Part shown: positions 20,374-29,233 of the stretch, in pieces
Numbering within the stretch: the stretch's first letter is position 1
Layout: every line of letters begins with the position of its first letter
DNA from: Mycobacterium sp. SMC-8
Lineage (GTDB): Bacteria > Actinomycetota > Actinomycetes > Mycobacteriales > Mycobacteriaceae
Assembly (NCBI RefSeq): GCF_025263565.1
Contig: NZ_CP079865.1
Coordinates: forward strand, 4,960,001 to 5,024,000
DNA: 64,000 nucleotides
Direction: 5' to 3'
Notes under the pieces: model-generated
Told to the model about the DNA's origin: nothing
The model's input: the letters and a program-made list of their open reading frames with translations, nothing else
The model's database searches: none
Position numbers and translations under genes: made by a program

Positions 20374-20818
20374 GTGATAGGTAAGGCTGGTGGATCATGG
20401 ACTGGCTCTGCGGTGATCGTCGCGCGCACCGGCGAACTGGCCGAGAAACTGCTCGCCGCCGGCGAACTCCGCTGCCCGCGGTGCCGCGACGGCCAGCTGA
20501 CTTCTTGGGGCTACGGCAGGCGGCGCTCCGTGCGCGATCACGACGGGACCACGATCACGGTGCGCCCCCGCCGCACGCGATGCCGGTCCTGCTCGTCAAC
20601 GCATATCGTGATGCCCGCCGCTCTGCAGCCACGCCATGCCGACACCACCGCAGTGATTGGAACAGCATTGCTGCACAAAGCAAATGGACTCGGACACCGG
20701 CGTATCGCGGCGACCATGGGGCGGCCGGTGTCCACCGTGCGCCGCTGGCTTCGCCGACTACCGCCAGAGCACCTGGACCGTCTCGCACGCGACGGGACCG
20801 AGCAGCTGCTCGCCCTGG
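20374..20818 (+). pseudogene. DUF6431 gene copy B, 5' part
   Basis: Identical to copy A up to EQLLAL, where the Tn7-like element enters. The zinc ribbon and HTH are retained, so a truncated DNA-binding product of about 150 aa could still be made, running a few codons into the transposon end. Confidence 0.85.
20814..20818. repeat. Target-site duplication, left of Tn7-like transposon
   Basis: CCTGG; its twin is at 28882-28886. A 5-bp duplication is diagnostic of Tn7/Tn5053-type transposition. Confidence 0.9.
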
Positions 20819-20887
20819 TGTCCGTTCTCATTTGATCTGACACAGGACCAGTGAGCTGAACTGCGGTGTATCAGATCGGATGAGAAT
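20819..20887. repeat. Left-end transposase-binding repeats
   Basis: Site L1 at 20819-20844 (TGTCCGTTCTCATTTGATCT then GACACA). Site L2, in opposite orientation, at 20867-20887 (TGTATCAGATCGGATGAGAA then T). A weaker third site is at 20903-20922. The consensus core is TTCTCAT-(TT/CC)-GATCTGA-(C/T)-ACA. Confidence 0.8.
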
Positions 20888-21029
20888 TCCACTTGACCAG
20901 CTTTATCAGCCGATCTGATGCACGACCGAATTCGTCTGCGACGCTCGCCGCGACCGGGAGCAGCTCCGAGAATGGCTGTCACGAATGCGCCCCTTTCGCT
21001 AAATCGGCTTCGATGGTTATCATCGTTGT

Positions 21030-21425
21030 GTGACGATGAATAAGCGGGACACCTGCCTGGCCGGCAACACGTCCGACCTCGATGCCGCGGTGGCACTGTT
21101 CCACAGTCTCTCCGATGCGACGCGGTTGACGATCGTGCGCCGCCTGGCTGACGGGGAGGCGCGAGTTGTCGATCTGATCGGTGAGCTGGGGTTGGCGCAA
21201 TCCACCGTCTCCGCGCACGTGGCGTGCCTGCGGGACTGTGGGCTGGTCACCGGCCGCCCAGAAGGCCGTCAGGTGTTCTATTCCTTGTCTCGCCCCGAGC
21301 TGCTGGACGTGCTCGCTGCGGCGGAAACGCTGCTGGCGGCCACCGGCAACGCGGTGGCGTTGTGTCCCACCTATGGAACCGGCGCCCGGGGTGCGGCGAT
21401 CGACACCGAGGAGACGCGGCAATGA
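21030..21425 (+). CDS. ArsR/SmtB-family metal-responsive repressor (transposon cargo)
   Basis: 131 aa from GTG 21030 (ATG 21036 possible). Winged helix: LFHSLSDATRLTIVRRLADGEARVVDLIGELGLAQSTVSAHVACLRDCGLVTGRPEGRQVFYSLSRPELLDVLAAAE. Candidate metal-binding cysteines are C10 near the N-terminus, C72 in the wing approach (VACLRDCG) and C112 (ALCPTYG), resembling CmtR/CadC-type Cd/Pb sensors. It overlaps the ATPase gene by 4 bp (ATGA), so it most likely represses its own operon until metal binds. Confidence 0.88.
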   Translation: MTMNKRDTCLAGNTSDLDAAVALFHSLSDATRLTIVRRLADGEARVVDLIGELGLAQSTVSAHVACLRDCGLVTGRPEGRQVFYSLSRPELLDVLAAAETLLAATGNAVALCPTYGTGARGAAIDTEETRQ

Positions 21426-23389
21426 GCGATGCCTGTGGCTGCGGCAGCGACGAACCCCGCAGCGCCGAGGAGCAGGAGCGTGAACCCGAACGGCTCTGGC
21501 AGATCACAGAATTGCAGTTCGCCGCGCTCTCCGGGGTACTGCTGCTGGCGGCGTTGATCGCCAACCTGGTCGGCGCCGCCGACCCGGTGGTGCTCACGTT
21601 GGAGGCAGCGGCGCTGCTGGCCGGCGCCTATACCTTCGTGCCGTCCACCCTGGGGCGGCTGGCCAAGGGCAAGATCGGGGTCGGCACGCTGATGACCATC
21701 GCCGCCGTGGGCGCGGTGCTGCTCGGCGAGGTCGGTGAGGCCGCGATGCTGGCGTTCCTGTTCTCCATCAGCGAAGGCCTGGAGGAATACTCGCTGGCCC
21801 GCACCCGCCGCGGACTGCGCGCACTACTGTCGCTGGTGCCCGATGAGGCCACCGTTCGCCGCGACGGCACCGAAACAACCATCGCGCCAACAGAATTGCG
21901 CATCGGTGACCTCATGGTCGTCAAACCCGGAGAACGAGTCGCCACTGACGGCATCATCACCCGGGGCCGCACCGCCCTGGACCTCTCGGCCATCACCGGC
22001 GAATCAGTGCCCGTTGAAGCCGGCCCCGGTGATGAGGTGTTCGCCGGGTCGATCAACGGAGCCGGCGCCCTCGAAGTAGAAGTCAGCACCACCGCCGAGG
22101 ACAATTCCCTGGCCCGCATCGTGCGCATCGTGGAAGCCGAGCAGTCCCGCAAGGGCGCCGCCCAACGTTTGGCTGACCGCATCGCCAAACCCCTGGTCCC
22201 CGCCGTGATGATCGCCGCCGCCCTGATCGCCGTCGCGGGGAGCCTGCTCGGTGACCCCGCCACCTGGATCGAACGCGCTCTGGTGGTGCTGGTCGCCGCC
22301 TCGCCCTGTGCTCTGGCGATTTCGGTACCGGTCACGGTCGTCGCCGCCATCGGCGCCGCCAGCAAGCTGGGCGCCCTGGTCAAAGGTGGCGCCGCGCTGG
22401 AAGCGCTGGGCAGGATCCGTGGGGTCGCCCTGGATAAGACCGGTACCCTCACCGCCAACCGGCCCACCGTCATCGAGGTGGCCACCACCCCCGACGTCAC
22501 CCCCGAGCACGTCCTGGACCTCGCGGCCGCCGTAGAGGCCCGCAGTGAACACCCCCTGGCCGCGGCGATCCTGGCCGCCGCCGGCACCGTCACCCCCGCC
22601 GCCGACGTCGAGGCAGTCACCGGCGCCGGACTCACCGGCCACCGCGACGGGCACCGCATCCGGCTGGGCCGCCCCGGCTGGCTCGACCGAGGTCCGCTCA
22701 CCGCCGAGGTCACCCGGATGCAGCAGGCCGGAGCCACCGCCGTCCTGGTCGAAGACAACGGACAGGTGATCGGTGCCATCGCCGTGCGTGACGAATTGCG
22801 GCCCGAGGCAACCGAAGTCATCACCCAGCTGCGCCGCGACGGCTACCAGGTGGCGATGCTCACCGGCGACAACCACGCCACCGCGGCCGCCCTGGCCCGC
22901 GAAGTCGGCATCGACACCGTGCACGCCGATCTGCGCCCCGAAGACAAAGCCCGACTGATCGAACAGCTCCGCACCCAGCGCCCCACCGCGATGGTCGGCG
23001 ATGGCGTCAACGACGCCCCCGCACTGGCTACCGCCGACCTCGGCATCGCGATGGGCGCCATGGGCACCGACGTCGCCATCGAAACCGCCGACGTCGCACT
23101 CATGGGTGAAGACCTACGCCACCTGCCACAAACATTCACCCATGCCCGCCGCGCCCGACGGATCATGCTGCAAAACGTCGGCCTATCCCTCGGACTGATC
23201 ATTGTGCTGATGCCGCTGGCTTTGTTCGGGGTGCTCGGGTTGGCCGCCGTCGTGCTCGTCCATGAACTCGCCGAAATCGTGGTCATCGCCAACGGTGTGC
23301 GCGCCGGCCGCACCACAGCACTGACCGCACTCACCGCACAGCGGTCAACCAACCTAGCCACCGCGACCGCAGTGGGTGCCCCGTCGTGA
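21422..23389 (+). CDS. Heavy-metal P1B-type ATPase (CadA/CtpG-like, SPC type)
   Basis: 655 aa. A Cys-rich start (MSDACGCGSDEP) replaces an HMA domain. The transmembrane signature is VAASPCALAISVP, i.e. SPC instead of CPC, with phosphorylation site DKTGTLTANRP, the HP-type motif EARSEHPLA, MLTGDN and [12 protein letters not shown], and a final HELAEIVVIANGVRAG. The actuator has [13 protein letters not shown] is characteristic of the P1B-4 group (Co/Zn/Cd/Fe export), and the ArsR and CadD neighbours favour Cd/Zn-type efflux. The 4-bp overlap with arsR indicates coupled expression. Confidence 0.92.
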   Translation: MSDACGCGSDEPRSAEEQEREPERLWQITELQFAALSGVLLLAALIANLVGAADPVVLTLEAAALLAGAYTFVPSTLGRLAKGKIGVGTLMTIAAVGAVLLGEVGEAAMLAFLFSISEGLEEYSLARTRRGLRALLSLVPDEATVRRDGTETTIAPTELRIGDLMVVKPGERVATDGIITRGRTALDLSAITGESVPVEAGPGDEVFAGSINGAGALEVEVSTTAEDNSLARIVRIVEAEQSRKGAAQRLADRIAKPLVPAVMIAAALIAVAGSLLGDPATWIERALVVLVAASPCALAISVPVTVVAAIGAASKLGALVKGGAALEALGRIRGVALDKTGTLTANRPTVIEVATTPDVTPEHVLDLAAAVEARSEHPLAAAILAAAGTVTPAADVEAVTGAGLTGHRDGHRIRLGRPGWLDRGPLTAEVTRMQQAGATAVLVEDNGQVIGAIAVRDELRPEATEVITQLRRDGYQVAMLTGDNHATAAALAREVGIDTVHADLRPEDKARLIEQLRTQRPTAMVGDGVNDAPALATADLGIAMGAMGTDVAIETADVALMGEDLRHLPQTFTHARRARRIMLQNVGLSLGLIIVLMPLALFGVLGLAAVVLVHELAEIVVIANGVRAGRTTALTALTAQRSTNLATATAVGAPS

Positions 23390-23408
23390 CCACCGATGGC
23401 ACACACCC

Positions 23409-24002
23409 ATGATCCTGTCGTCGGTTCTGCCCGCGATCGGGCTGTTCATCGTCACCAACATCGACGACATCATCGTGCTTTCACTGTTCTTCGCCCGCGG
23501 CGCAGGACAACGCGGGACCACCTCCCGGATCACCGCCGGCCAATACCTGGGATTCGCTGGAATTCTCGGCGCCGCCGTCCTCGTGACCCTAGGTGCGGGC
23601 GCATTCCTGCCGCCCGACGTCATCCCGTTCTTCGGACTCATCCCCCTCGCCCTGGGACTGAAGGCGGCTTGGCAAGCCTGGCGCGGAAACGGTGACGATG
23701 ATGGTGACGCGAAGGTTGCGGGCAAGACCGTCAGCGTCTGGGCGGTCGCTGGCGTGACCTTCGCCAACGGCGGCGACAACGTCGGCGTCTACGTCCCGGT
23801 CTTCCTCAGCGTCGGACACGCAGCCGTCGTGGCCTACTGCGTCGTCTTCCTTCTTCTCGTCGGGGTGCTGGTGGTCATCGCCAGATATGTTGCCACCCGC
23901 CGCCCGATCGCGGAGATCCTCGAACGATGGGAACACATCCTGTTCCCGATTGTTCTGATCGGACTGGGTATTGTCATCCTGATCGGCGGCCTAGCTTTCT
24001 AG
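23409..24002 (+). CDS. cadD: CadD-family cadmium-resistance transporter
   Basis: 197 aa, mostly hydrophobic, with about six membrane spans. The signature VLPAIGLFIVTNIDDIIVLSLFFARG near the N-terminus and VAGVTFANGGDNVGVYVPVF in the middle carry the paired acidic and Asn residues of the CadD/LysE-like family. CadD proteins confer cadmium resistance in Gram-positive bacteria. It starts 20 bp after the ATPase stop, so it is the third gene of the cargo operon. Confidence 0.88.
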   Translation: MILSSVLPAIGLFIVTNIDDIIVLSLFFARGAGQRGTTSRITAGQYLGFAGILGAAVLVTLGAGAFLPPDVIPFFGLIPLALGLKAAWQAWRGNGDDDGDAKVAGKTVSVWAVAGVTFANGGDNVGVYVPVFLSVGHAAVVAYCVVFLLLVGVLVVIARYVATRRPIAEILERWEHILFPIVLIGLGIVILIGGLAF

Positions 24003-24091
24003 CTCGTCTAGTATTTCCATCTACGTATGCCTCACGGTCGGCTGGCAATGGGTTTTCCTACGAATATGGTTGCAAGATAAAGACTTTTGCA

Positions 24092-24955
24092 TCAGGTATG
24101 AACGATCATTGATTTATCGCGGGACTTCCGGATGATCTGCTGGTTGTTCAGCCAGCCGTCGAGGGCCGCGGTGGTCGCCGTCTCATCCTCGGCGCCGAAC
24201 ACTGCGTTCGCGGCTGCCAAGAGAGCTACGCGGGCGACACTGGGATCGCCGGTGCGGTTCAACAATGCTGGCCGCTGGTCAATGATGACTGCGGCCATCC
24301 GGACTGTTTCGACGTAGGTGGCGATGTGCAGGTTGACCGTTGAGATGCTGGCCCATCGCCCCCGTAATGCGATACCGGTGGCCGCGCTATCACCGAGACC
24401 GTCATCCCGTCGGAATCGGCGCTGCCGCAGCACTATACGTGATGCGTCGTTGATCGCTAGCTCAACGATGTCGGGGGCATTGCGCTTGGCCAGGGCATGA
24501 TGTGCCCTGGCAGATCGGGCAACAGCTGGATGGTGTTTCAGTGACATCTGATCGTCCCATCGCTGGGCGGAGGGGCCAATCCAGCGGCCGTGGCGATGAC
24601 AGACGGTGAGGTGGTCGGGCAACCAGCAATGGACCGGCTGGGGCACCCCTCGCCGTGCTGTGCAGTACCGGCAAATCGGGCGGGCACGTGCCCGCTGGCG
24701 GGTGAGATCACGTTCATCAGCGGTCAGGCCCCGCAGTCGGGCGCAGAGGACATGTCGTGGGTAGCCGCTGAGGCGGGCGAGGCGCTCAGGGTCGACGTAA
24801 TGGCTCTCGCGTGCGGCGTAGTCGCGCAGGCTTTGGGGTGGGATTCTGTTGGCGTGGGCGAGTCGGGTGGTGAAGGAGTACACGGTCTCATCGCGAAATG
24901 CGGTGACTGACTGCGGAAGTGGTCGTGGTGGGAGTCGGGGCCAGTCGGTGATCAC
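24092..24955 (-). CDS. tniQ: TniQ/TnsD-like target-site selection protein
   Basis: 287 aa from GTG 24955, 2 bp after the tniB stop. The N-terminal TniQ pattern is PLPQSVTAFRDETVYSFTTRLAHANR, with a zinc motif CRYCTARRG...HCWLPDHLTVCHRHGRWIG (about residues 110-145) of the CxxC/CxxH type. The C-terminal half is helical and variable. In Tn7-like elements TniQ/TnsD recognises the target and recruits TnsC/TniB. Here the target was a DUF6431 gene; whether this was specific is unknown. Confidence 0.88.
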   Translation of the reverse strand: MITDWPRLPPRPLPQSVTAFRDETVYSFTTRLAHANRIPPQSLRDYAARESHYVDPERLARLSGYPRHVLCARLRGLTADERDLTRQRARARPICRYCTARRGVPQPVHCWLPDHLTVCHRHGRWIGPSAQRWDDQMSLKHHPAVARSARAHHALAKRNAPDIVELAINDASRIVLRQRRFRRDDGLGDSAATGIALRGRWASISTVNLHIATYVETVRMAAVIIDQRPALLNRTGDPSVARVALLAAANAVFGAEDETATTAALDGWLNNQQIIRKSRDKSMIVHT

Positions 24956-24957
24956 TG

Positions 24958-25971
24958 CTATCCGGCGCTGCGTTGGGCTGAGGCCTGAGCCGCGTAGTCG
25001 ATGAGGACGCTGTCCAAGCCCTCGCGGTCGATGTGTTCGGTGTGGTCCAGCATTGCCCGGATGGCTGCCGAGCGGATGAGGTGGGCGAGGCTTCCGATCA
25101 TTCCGCCGGTGCGCTGGTGCAGGTGTTTCGTCTGGCGCACGAGCGTGCCCGGCTCGTGTCGGTGCAGTCGCAGGGTTCCCTCCATCGCGGCGACCAGAGC
25201 CCGCCACTCCTGCCCATACGGGAAGGCCGCTGTGTTGATGACACCGCAGCGCCCGGCAAGCTGGCGGCCGCGAGTACCGGTAAACACTCCGGAGCGTTCG
25301 ACGTCAATGCCGGCGTAGACGAAGGTCGCGGGCAGGTGTTCGGTGAAGTACTTGAGGTGATCGGAAAGTTCTTCTCCGGCACGGGTATCGAGATTGAGGT
25401 TATGGATCTCGTCGACGACCACTATGTCGGTACGCGCATCGATGAGCACTTGGCACACCGCGTCGGCGATATCGGTGACGTTCATCCGTCGTACCGGTGG
25501 AAGCCCGAGGAAGCGGGCGAATTCCATTGCGAGCTTGCGTGCTGAGCCCTTCGGTGGAGCGGTCACGTAGACGACAGGGATGCGGGTTTTGTCCGAGTAA
25601 CGGGTGCGGATCCGAAGTTCGTGGAACCGGCCGAGTTGTTTGATGGCCGTGGTCTTTCCGGTGGCTGCGCCACCGGAGACGATCAGCCCTCGCCGGGCGC
25701 CGATCTCGCGTTGATTCAGCAAAGTGAGCAGCTGACCCTCGTTGGTGATCTTCTGGATCGCCGAGGTGGTCACCACGACGAGCTCGGAATGGTGGGCCAC
25801 CCTGGCCTCGTTGTAGGCGATCCGATCAGCATCGTCGAGATCGGACCAGTCTTGGTCGGGCAGCAAGGTGAATTCAGGCCGGTCAGCGTCAATGAACCGT
25901 CGCCACCCTTCCAGGGTTGTCGTCGGCTGCCGGCGCTCCTCGAGTTGACTGATCGGACTCACCAATGCCAC
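24958..25971 (-). CDS. tniB: TniB/TnsC AAA+ transposition regulator
   Basis: 337 aa AAA+ ATPase: Walker A VSGGAATGKTTAIK, Walker B TDIVVVDEIHNLNL, sensor region FVYAGIDVERSGVFTG. Mycobacterial-type TniB proteins of this length link target choice to the transposase. The start overlaps the tniA end by 13 bp. Confidence 0.92.
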   Translation of the reverse strand: MALVSPISQLEERRQPTTTLEGWRRFIDADRPEFTLLPDQDWSDLDDADRIAYNEARVAHHSELVVVTTSAIQKITNEGQLLTLLNQREIGARRGLIVSGGAATGKTTAIKQLGRFHELRIRTRYSDKTRIPVVYVTAPPKGSARKLAMEFARFLGLPPVRRMNVTDIADAVCQVLIDARTDIVVVDEIHNLNLDTRAGEELSDHLKYFTEHLPATFVYAGIDVERSGVFTGTRGRQLAGRCGVINTAAFPYGQEWRALVAAMEGTLRLHRHEPGTLVRQTKHLHQRTGGMIGSLAHLIRSAAIRAMLDHTEHIDREGLDSVLIDYAAQASAQRSAG

Positions 25972-28052
25972 TGCTCGGCCTCCTTACGTGCGTCGAACAC
26001 CGGCAACGGGATGACATCAGCAAGATCGTCATCGTCGGAGTTCGCTGGCCTGTCGGTGCTCACCTCAGACGGTTCCTGGTTCTGGTTGGTGCCCTCGACA
26101 CTGGGGTGTGGCCAGGACGGCTCGGGGATGGATCGGGCCCTGGCGGCTGCGCGTCGAGCTGCTGGCGGGTCCTGCTGGGTGTCGGGGCCGCGTTCGGCAC
26201 GGTCCAGCAGGGCGTCGGCCGCCGCCGCGATCTCGGCTTCGGTCACCGGATCTGCGCCCCTTTCGGCGACGATCGCTTGGGCCTGTTTCCACACGGTGTC
26301 CCCGAACGGCACTGCAGCGGTGCGCATGTGGGTCCAGGTCGCGGTGATCCAACCGTCGTCGTGGTGATTGCGAACCCAAATCTGAGAGACGTCATAGGGG
26401 TCGTAATGAACCTCCCACCGGCCGTTGCGGGAACGAACCCCAGAGTCGACTCGCCGGTACGGGTTCAATGCCCGGGCATCGTAGGTCCGGTGATTGACCC
26501 GGATACCCGCTGAGCCGATGGTGCGCCACGTCGCGGGCAACAACTCGATGTAAGCATCAGCGCTCAGAGGCACCGGGACGTAACCAGCGACTTCGACCAG
26601 GGCCGCGAACTTCTCGTTCGGCGTCAGCGCTTTGCCCGGGGTCACCGGGTCACGTAGTCCGTCGTGGGGACGGTTCTGCCACACCGCGACGAGCCACTCA
26701 TCGAGCAACGCCTGCAGTTCCACCAGCGACCACACTGCGTCCTGGTCGGCGTTCTTGCCGCGACGTTCCACGCTGGAACCGACATACCCGGCGACATACT
26801 GGGCGAACAATGTACCCACCGACTGCAGGGTGCGTTCCACCTTCGGTTTGTCGGTGGGCTGATCCGGATGAGCGGGTTGCAGGTTGATGCCCAGTGAGCA
26901 GCACGCCTGCTCAAATGTCTTGGAGAGAAACGCTTTCCCGTGATCACAGACGATGGTCTCGGGAGCGATCACCGGGCGAGCCGCGGCATCGGCGAGCCGT
27001 TGATCGATATCGGTCAAACGCCGATGCGGCAACACCGAGCGTGACAACCGCAACGCATCGGACCAACCCGGGCGCATCGGCTCTGGGGTCAGCGCCTTGG
27101 CCAACAGCAGCGCGGCATCGACGGCCTTGGTGGTGGGCCGCAGAACTGCCGCCGGGATCGAGCGGGTGACGTTGTCGACCATGGCGGTCAGCTCCACCCG
27201 ATCGACTACACCGTCGTCAAGGACCACCCGCACGTCCAGCGGGGTGGAGTCGATTTCCACCATTTCACCGGGACGGGCCGCGGTTACCGTGCCGAAGGGG
27301 CCGTCGGGTTGCTTGGCCAATGACCTGCGAGTACGGGCGGAACCGAAGGTGTGTTTGCCTTCCTCCAGGCGTTTGACGAGCCGGTAGAAGGTCGCCTGTG
27401 ACGGGGCCTTCGGGGCGTCGTCGGGACCGTATTCGGCCAACAGCGCCTTCTCCAGCTTGCGCTGAAGTCTGCTCACCGTGCCGGTTGATAGCTCAGTTTC
27501 GTTGTCGATCAGACGCCGGACCACGGCAACGACACGCTCATCGACACGGCCCAACACTGGACGTTTGGCGAGATAGCGGCCGTCCACCAATCCCAGAAGA
27601 CCTTTGGCCTCGTAGCGAGATCGCTGACGCTGCAGGGTGATCAACGCCAGATCGTGACCGGCTGCTCGAAGCTCCTCAAGCTTGGTCAGCTCCCTCTGGC
27701 GAAGGGATCGGACCGCCGGATCGAACTCTGGCCGGATTGGCTGCCCAGGCGGACTTTCGGGTCGGCGCCCGGTCAATACCTCAACGATGTGCTGCTCCCA
27801 CCATCGTGCGCGATCAGCGACCTCCTCGGGGACACCTTCGAGCGCCTCAACAGACCACAGCACCGGTCGTGACCCCGCCAGAACCTCCAGAGTCGAATCG
27901 GCCAATACCATCGACAGGGGAACGGTTGTGCGTTCACCAACAGCGTCGACAAGCCGTACCGATCCTCCGGCCAGACTTGCGACCGTGAAAACCCGTGAAC
28001 CTAGACGGATTTCATCGCCTTCACGGATCACACCGCCTCGAAGCGAACTCAT
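25959..28052 (-). CDS. tniA: TniA/TnsB-type DDE transposase
   Basis: 697 aa from ATG 28052. A helix-turn-helix region (VLGRVDERVVAVVRRLIDNET...SQATFYRLVKRLEEGKHTFGSA) precedes the rve/RNase H core with catalytic Asp268 (VEIDSTPLD), Asp370 (VCDHGKAF) and Glu406 (KVERTL). The D-to-E spacing of 35 residues is canonical. A Mu-type C-terminal domain and a long polar tail with an acidic end (NSDDDDLADVIPLP) follow. It cuts the 3' ends and joins them to target DNA. It overlaps the upstream tnsA-like gene by 4 bp. Confidence 0.95.
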   Translation of the reverse strand: MSSLRGGVIREGDEIRLGSRVFTVASLAGGSVRLVDAVGERTTVPLSMVLADSTLEVLAGSRPVLWSVEALEGVPEEVADRARWWEQHIVEVLTGRRPESPPGQPIRPEFDPAVRSLRQRELTKLEELRAAGHDLALITLQRQRSRYEAKGLLGLVDGRYLAKRPVLGRVDERVVAVVRRLIDNETELSTGTVSRLQRKLEKALLAEYGPDDAPKAPSQATFYRLVKRLEEGKHTFGSARTRRSLAKQPDGPFGTVTAARPGEMVEIDSTPLDVRVVLDDGVVDRVELTAMVDNVTRSIPAAVLRPTTKAVDAALLLAKALTPEPMRPGWSDALRLSRSVLPHRRLTDIDQRLADAAARPVIAPETIVCDHGKAFLSKTFEQACCSLGINLQPAHPDQPTDKPKVERTLQSVGTLFAQYVAGYVGSSVERRGKNADQDAVWSLVELQALLDEWLVAVWQNRPHDGLRDPVTPGKALTPNEKFAALVEVAGYVPVPLSADAYIELLPATWRTIGSAGIRVNHRTYDARALNPYRRVDSGVRSRNGRWEVHYDPYDVSQIWVRNHHDDGWITATWTHMRTAAVPFGDTVWKQAQAIVAERGADPVTEAEIAAAADALLDRAERGPDTQQDPPAARRAAARARSIPEPSWPHPSVEGTNQNQEPSEVSTDRPANSDDDDLADVIPLPVFDARKEAEQWHW

Positions 28053-28786
28053 AACGCTGCCGCGCTCACTGCCGTCCGATCGTCGAGGACCGTCCGGGAC
28101 AGATCGACCACCAAGCGTCGATGCCAGAGCAGATGGAACAGCACAGGCAGCACCACCAGCGGGTCGCCCACCGCCGTCGCGCCCTCCAGAAGGGGCTGCT
28201 CGCGGGCGAAACAGCTCAACAGTTCTGCCGCCACGCCAGGTCGCAACGCTCTCGGATGCCGGTACCCAGACAGCCACCGCAGGTTCGCCGCCAGCACAGG
28301 GTCCAATACACCGACGCGCCGGTACTGCCAGCCGGCCGCAATGCACACGACCTCCGAGCGGGCGAACAACTCCGCATCAGACTCAGGAATCCGGTCATCG
28401 GGACGAACATCGACGATCACGACCGTGCCGTCGGATCTGCGAGCGTAGTAGTCGGGCACATGATGACGGCCATCGGGCCATCGCAGCCGAAAAGGTTGGG
28501 AGGCAACGCCAACGGTTTCAGGATTAGCATCCAATGCCATCAGCTGATCCCGCTCAACCCACGATTCATAACCGATGTGCCGGCGCGTCGTCGCGAACCA
28601 CCACAGCCCAGGAAAATTCCGTTGCCCACGAAACGACGGAAACGACCGCACCGGCTCGCAATCGACATCGAACCGGATCCCATGAGCCAACTCCAATGGA
28701 AGACGGGAAGTCCCATCCACGTCGGCTACCTCAAACACCGCATCGCACCGGCCCGCGGCAACAGCATCACCGGCCAGCATCGACAT
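28049..28786 (-). CDS. TnsA-like endonuclease subunit of heteromeric transposase
   Basis: 245 aa, first gene of the transposition operon. The TnsA-type nuclease pattern is visible as GYESWVERDQLMALDANPETVGVASQPFRLRWPDGRHHVPDYYARRSDGTVVIVDVRPD: a Glu, then an Asp before YYAR, then a third position that is DVR here rather than the QxK/ExK of Tn7 TnsA. With TnsA cleaving the 5' ends, transposition would be cut-and-paste; if the altered motif is inactive, cointegrates would form. It is adjacent to the right-end repeats, with an ATGA overlap to tniA. Confidence 0.8.
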   Translation of the reverse strand: MSMLAGDAVAAGRCDAVFEVADVDGTSRLPLELAHGIRFDVDCEPVRSFPSFRGQRNFPGLWWFATTRRHIGYESWVERDQLMALDANPETVGVASQPFRLRWPDGRHHVPDYYARRSDGTVVIVDVRPDDRIPESDAELFARSEVVCIAAGWQYRRVGVLDPVLAANLRWLSGYRHPRALRPGVAAELLSCFAREQPLLEGATAVGDPLVVLPVLFHLLWHRRLVVDLSRTVLDDRTAVSAAAL

Positions 28787-28804
28787 GCCCAGAACGGTAC
28801 CGGC

Positions 28805-28881
28805 TGTATCAGATCAAATGAGAAAGGCGCGCCGATGTGTCACATCAAATGAGAATGCTTCAGATCGGATGAGAACTGACA
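28805..28881. repeat. Right-end transposase-binding repeats
   Basis: Three same-orientation sites: R3 28805-28825 (TGTATCAGATCAAATGAGAA then A), R2 28838-28856 (TGTCACATCAAATGAGAAT) and terminal R1 28861-28881 (CAGATCGGATGAGAACTGAC then A). Confidence 0.82.
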
Positions 28882-28886
28882 CCTGG
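28882..28886. repeat. Target-site duplication, right of Tn7-like transposon
   Basis: CCTGG, twin of 20814-20818. It continues into GACCCCGACACGTTC of the DUF6431 gene. Confidence 0.9.
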
Positions 28887-29056
28887 ACCCCGACACGTTC
28901 ACCGCGCTGCGCTACCGAGGGAACATGTTGCACCACGCGCTGTCGCTGTTGTCGGCAGCGGCCTACTGGGACCGCCGCCGCTACGCCCTCGGTGAGCCGC
29001 CGTGGACCCTGATCGGGATGTACACCCGCGGCCGCCTTCTGGCGCCACCCGGCTGA
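28887..29056 (+). pseudogene. DUF6431 gene copy B, 3' part
   Basis: It encodes the last 55 or so residues of the family protein (DPDTFTALRYRGNMLHHALS ... RGRLLAPPG) to TGA 29054-29056, cut from its 5' part by the Tn7-like element. It has no start signal. Confidence 0.85.
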
Positions 29057-29233
29057 CCCTCCGACGTCCCCGCGCTGCCGCCGGGGGCGTCATCACCATG
29101 CCTGCCGACAGTCGTCACCATGACGACCACCGCGTCGCCGCGACGATTACCCCGTCACAATGCAGACCGACCCCCGAAATCACGTCTGCATCCACAGTGA
29201 CGCCATCGTCTGCATCCTGAGCGACGGCCAACA

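Larger units (their letters stand above)
20819..28881. mobile_element. 8,063-bp Tn7-like transposon with metal-resistance cargo
   Basis: The ends TGTCCGTTCTCATTTGATCTG (left) and TGTCAGTTCTCATCCGATCTG (right, read inward) are inverted repeats, each followed by further copies of the same motif, the usual array of TnsB/TniA binding sites. Exact 5-bp duplication CCTGG. The right part encodes TnsA-like, TniA/TnsB, TniB/TnsC and TniQ proteins in one leftward operon; the left part carries ArsR, P-type ATPase and CadD genes rightward. All genes look intact, so the element may be active. Insertion split the DUF6431 gene of copy B. Confidence 0.95.
20123..29233 (+). mobile_element. DUF6431 element copy B, split by the Tn7-like transposon
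   Basis: Inverted with respect to copy A. Without the inner transposon and its 5-bp duplication the element is 696 + 347 = 1,043 bp, exactly the length of copy A, with the same terminal repeats (TGTTGACC at 20123; GGCCAACA at 29231-29233). All reading frames shared by the copies look identical, which implies recent transposition. It inserted into the IS1380 transposase gene. Confidence 0.88.

Noticed and set aside
21628..22824. 398-codon minus-strand frame
   Set aside because: Shadow of the transposon ATPase; Ser/Ala/Arg-rich with no motif.
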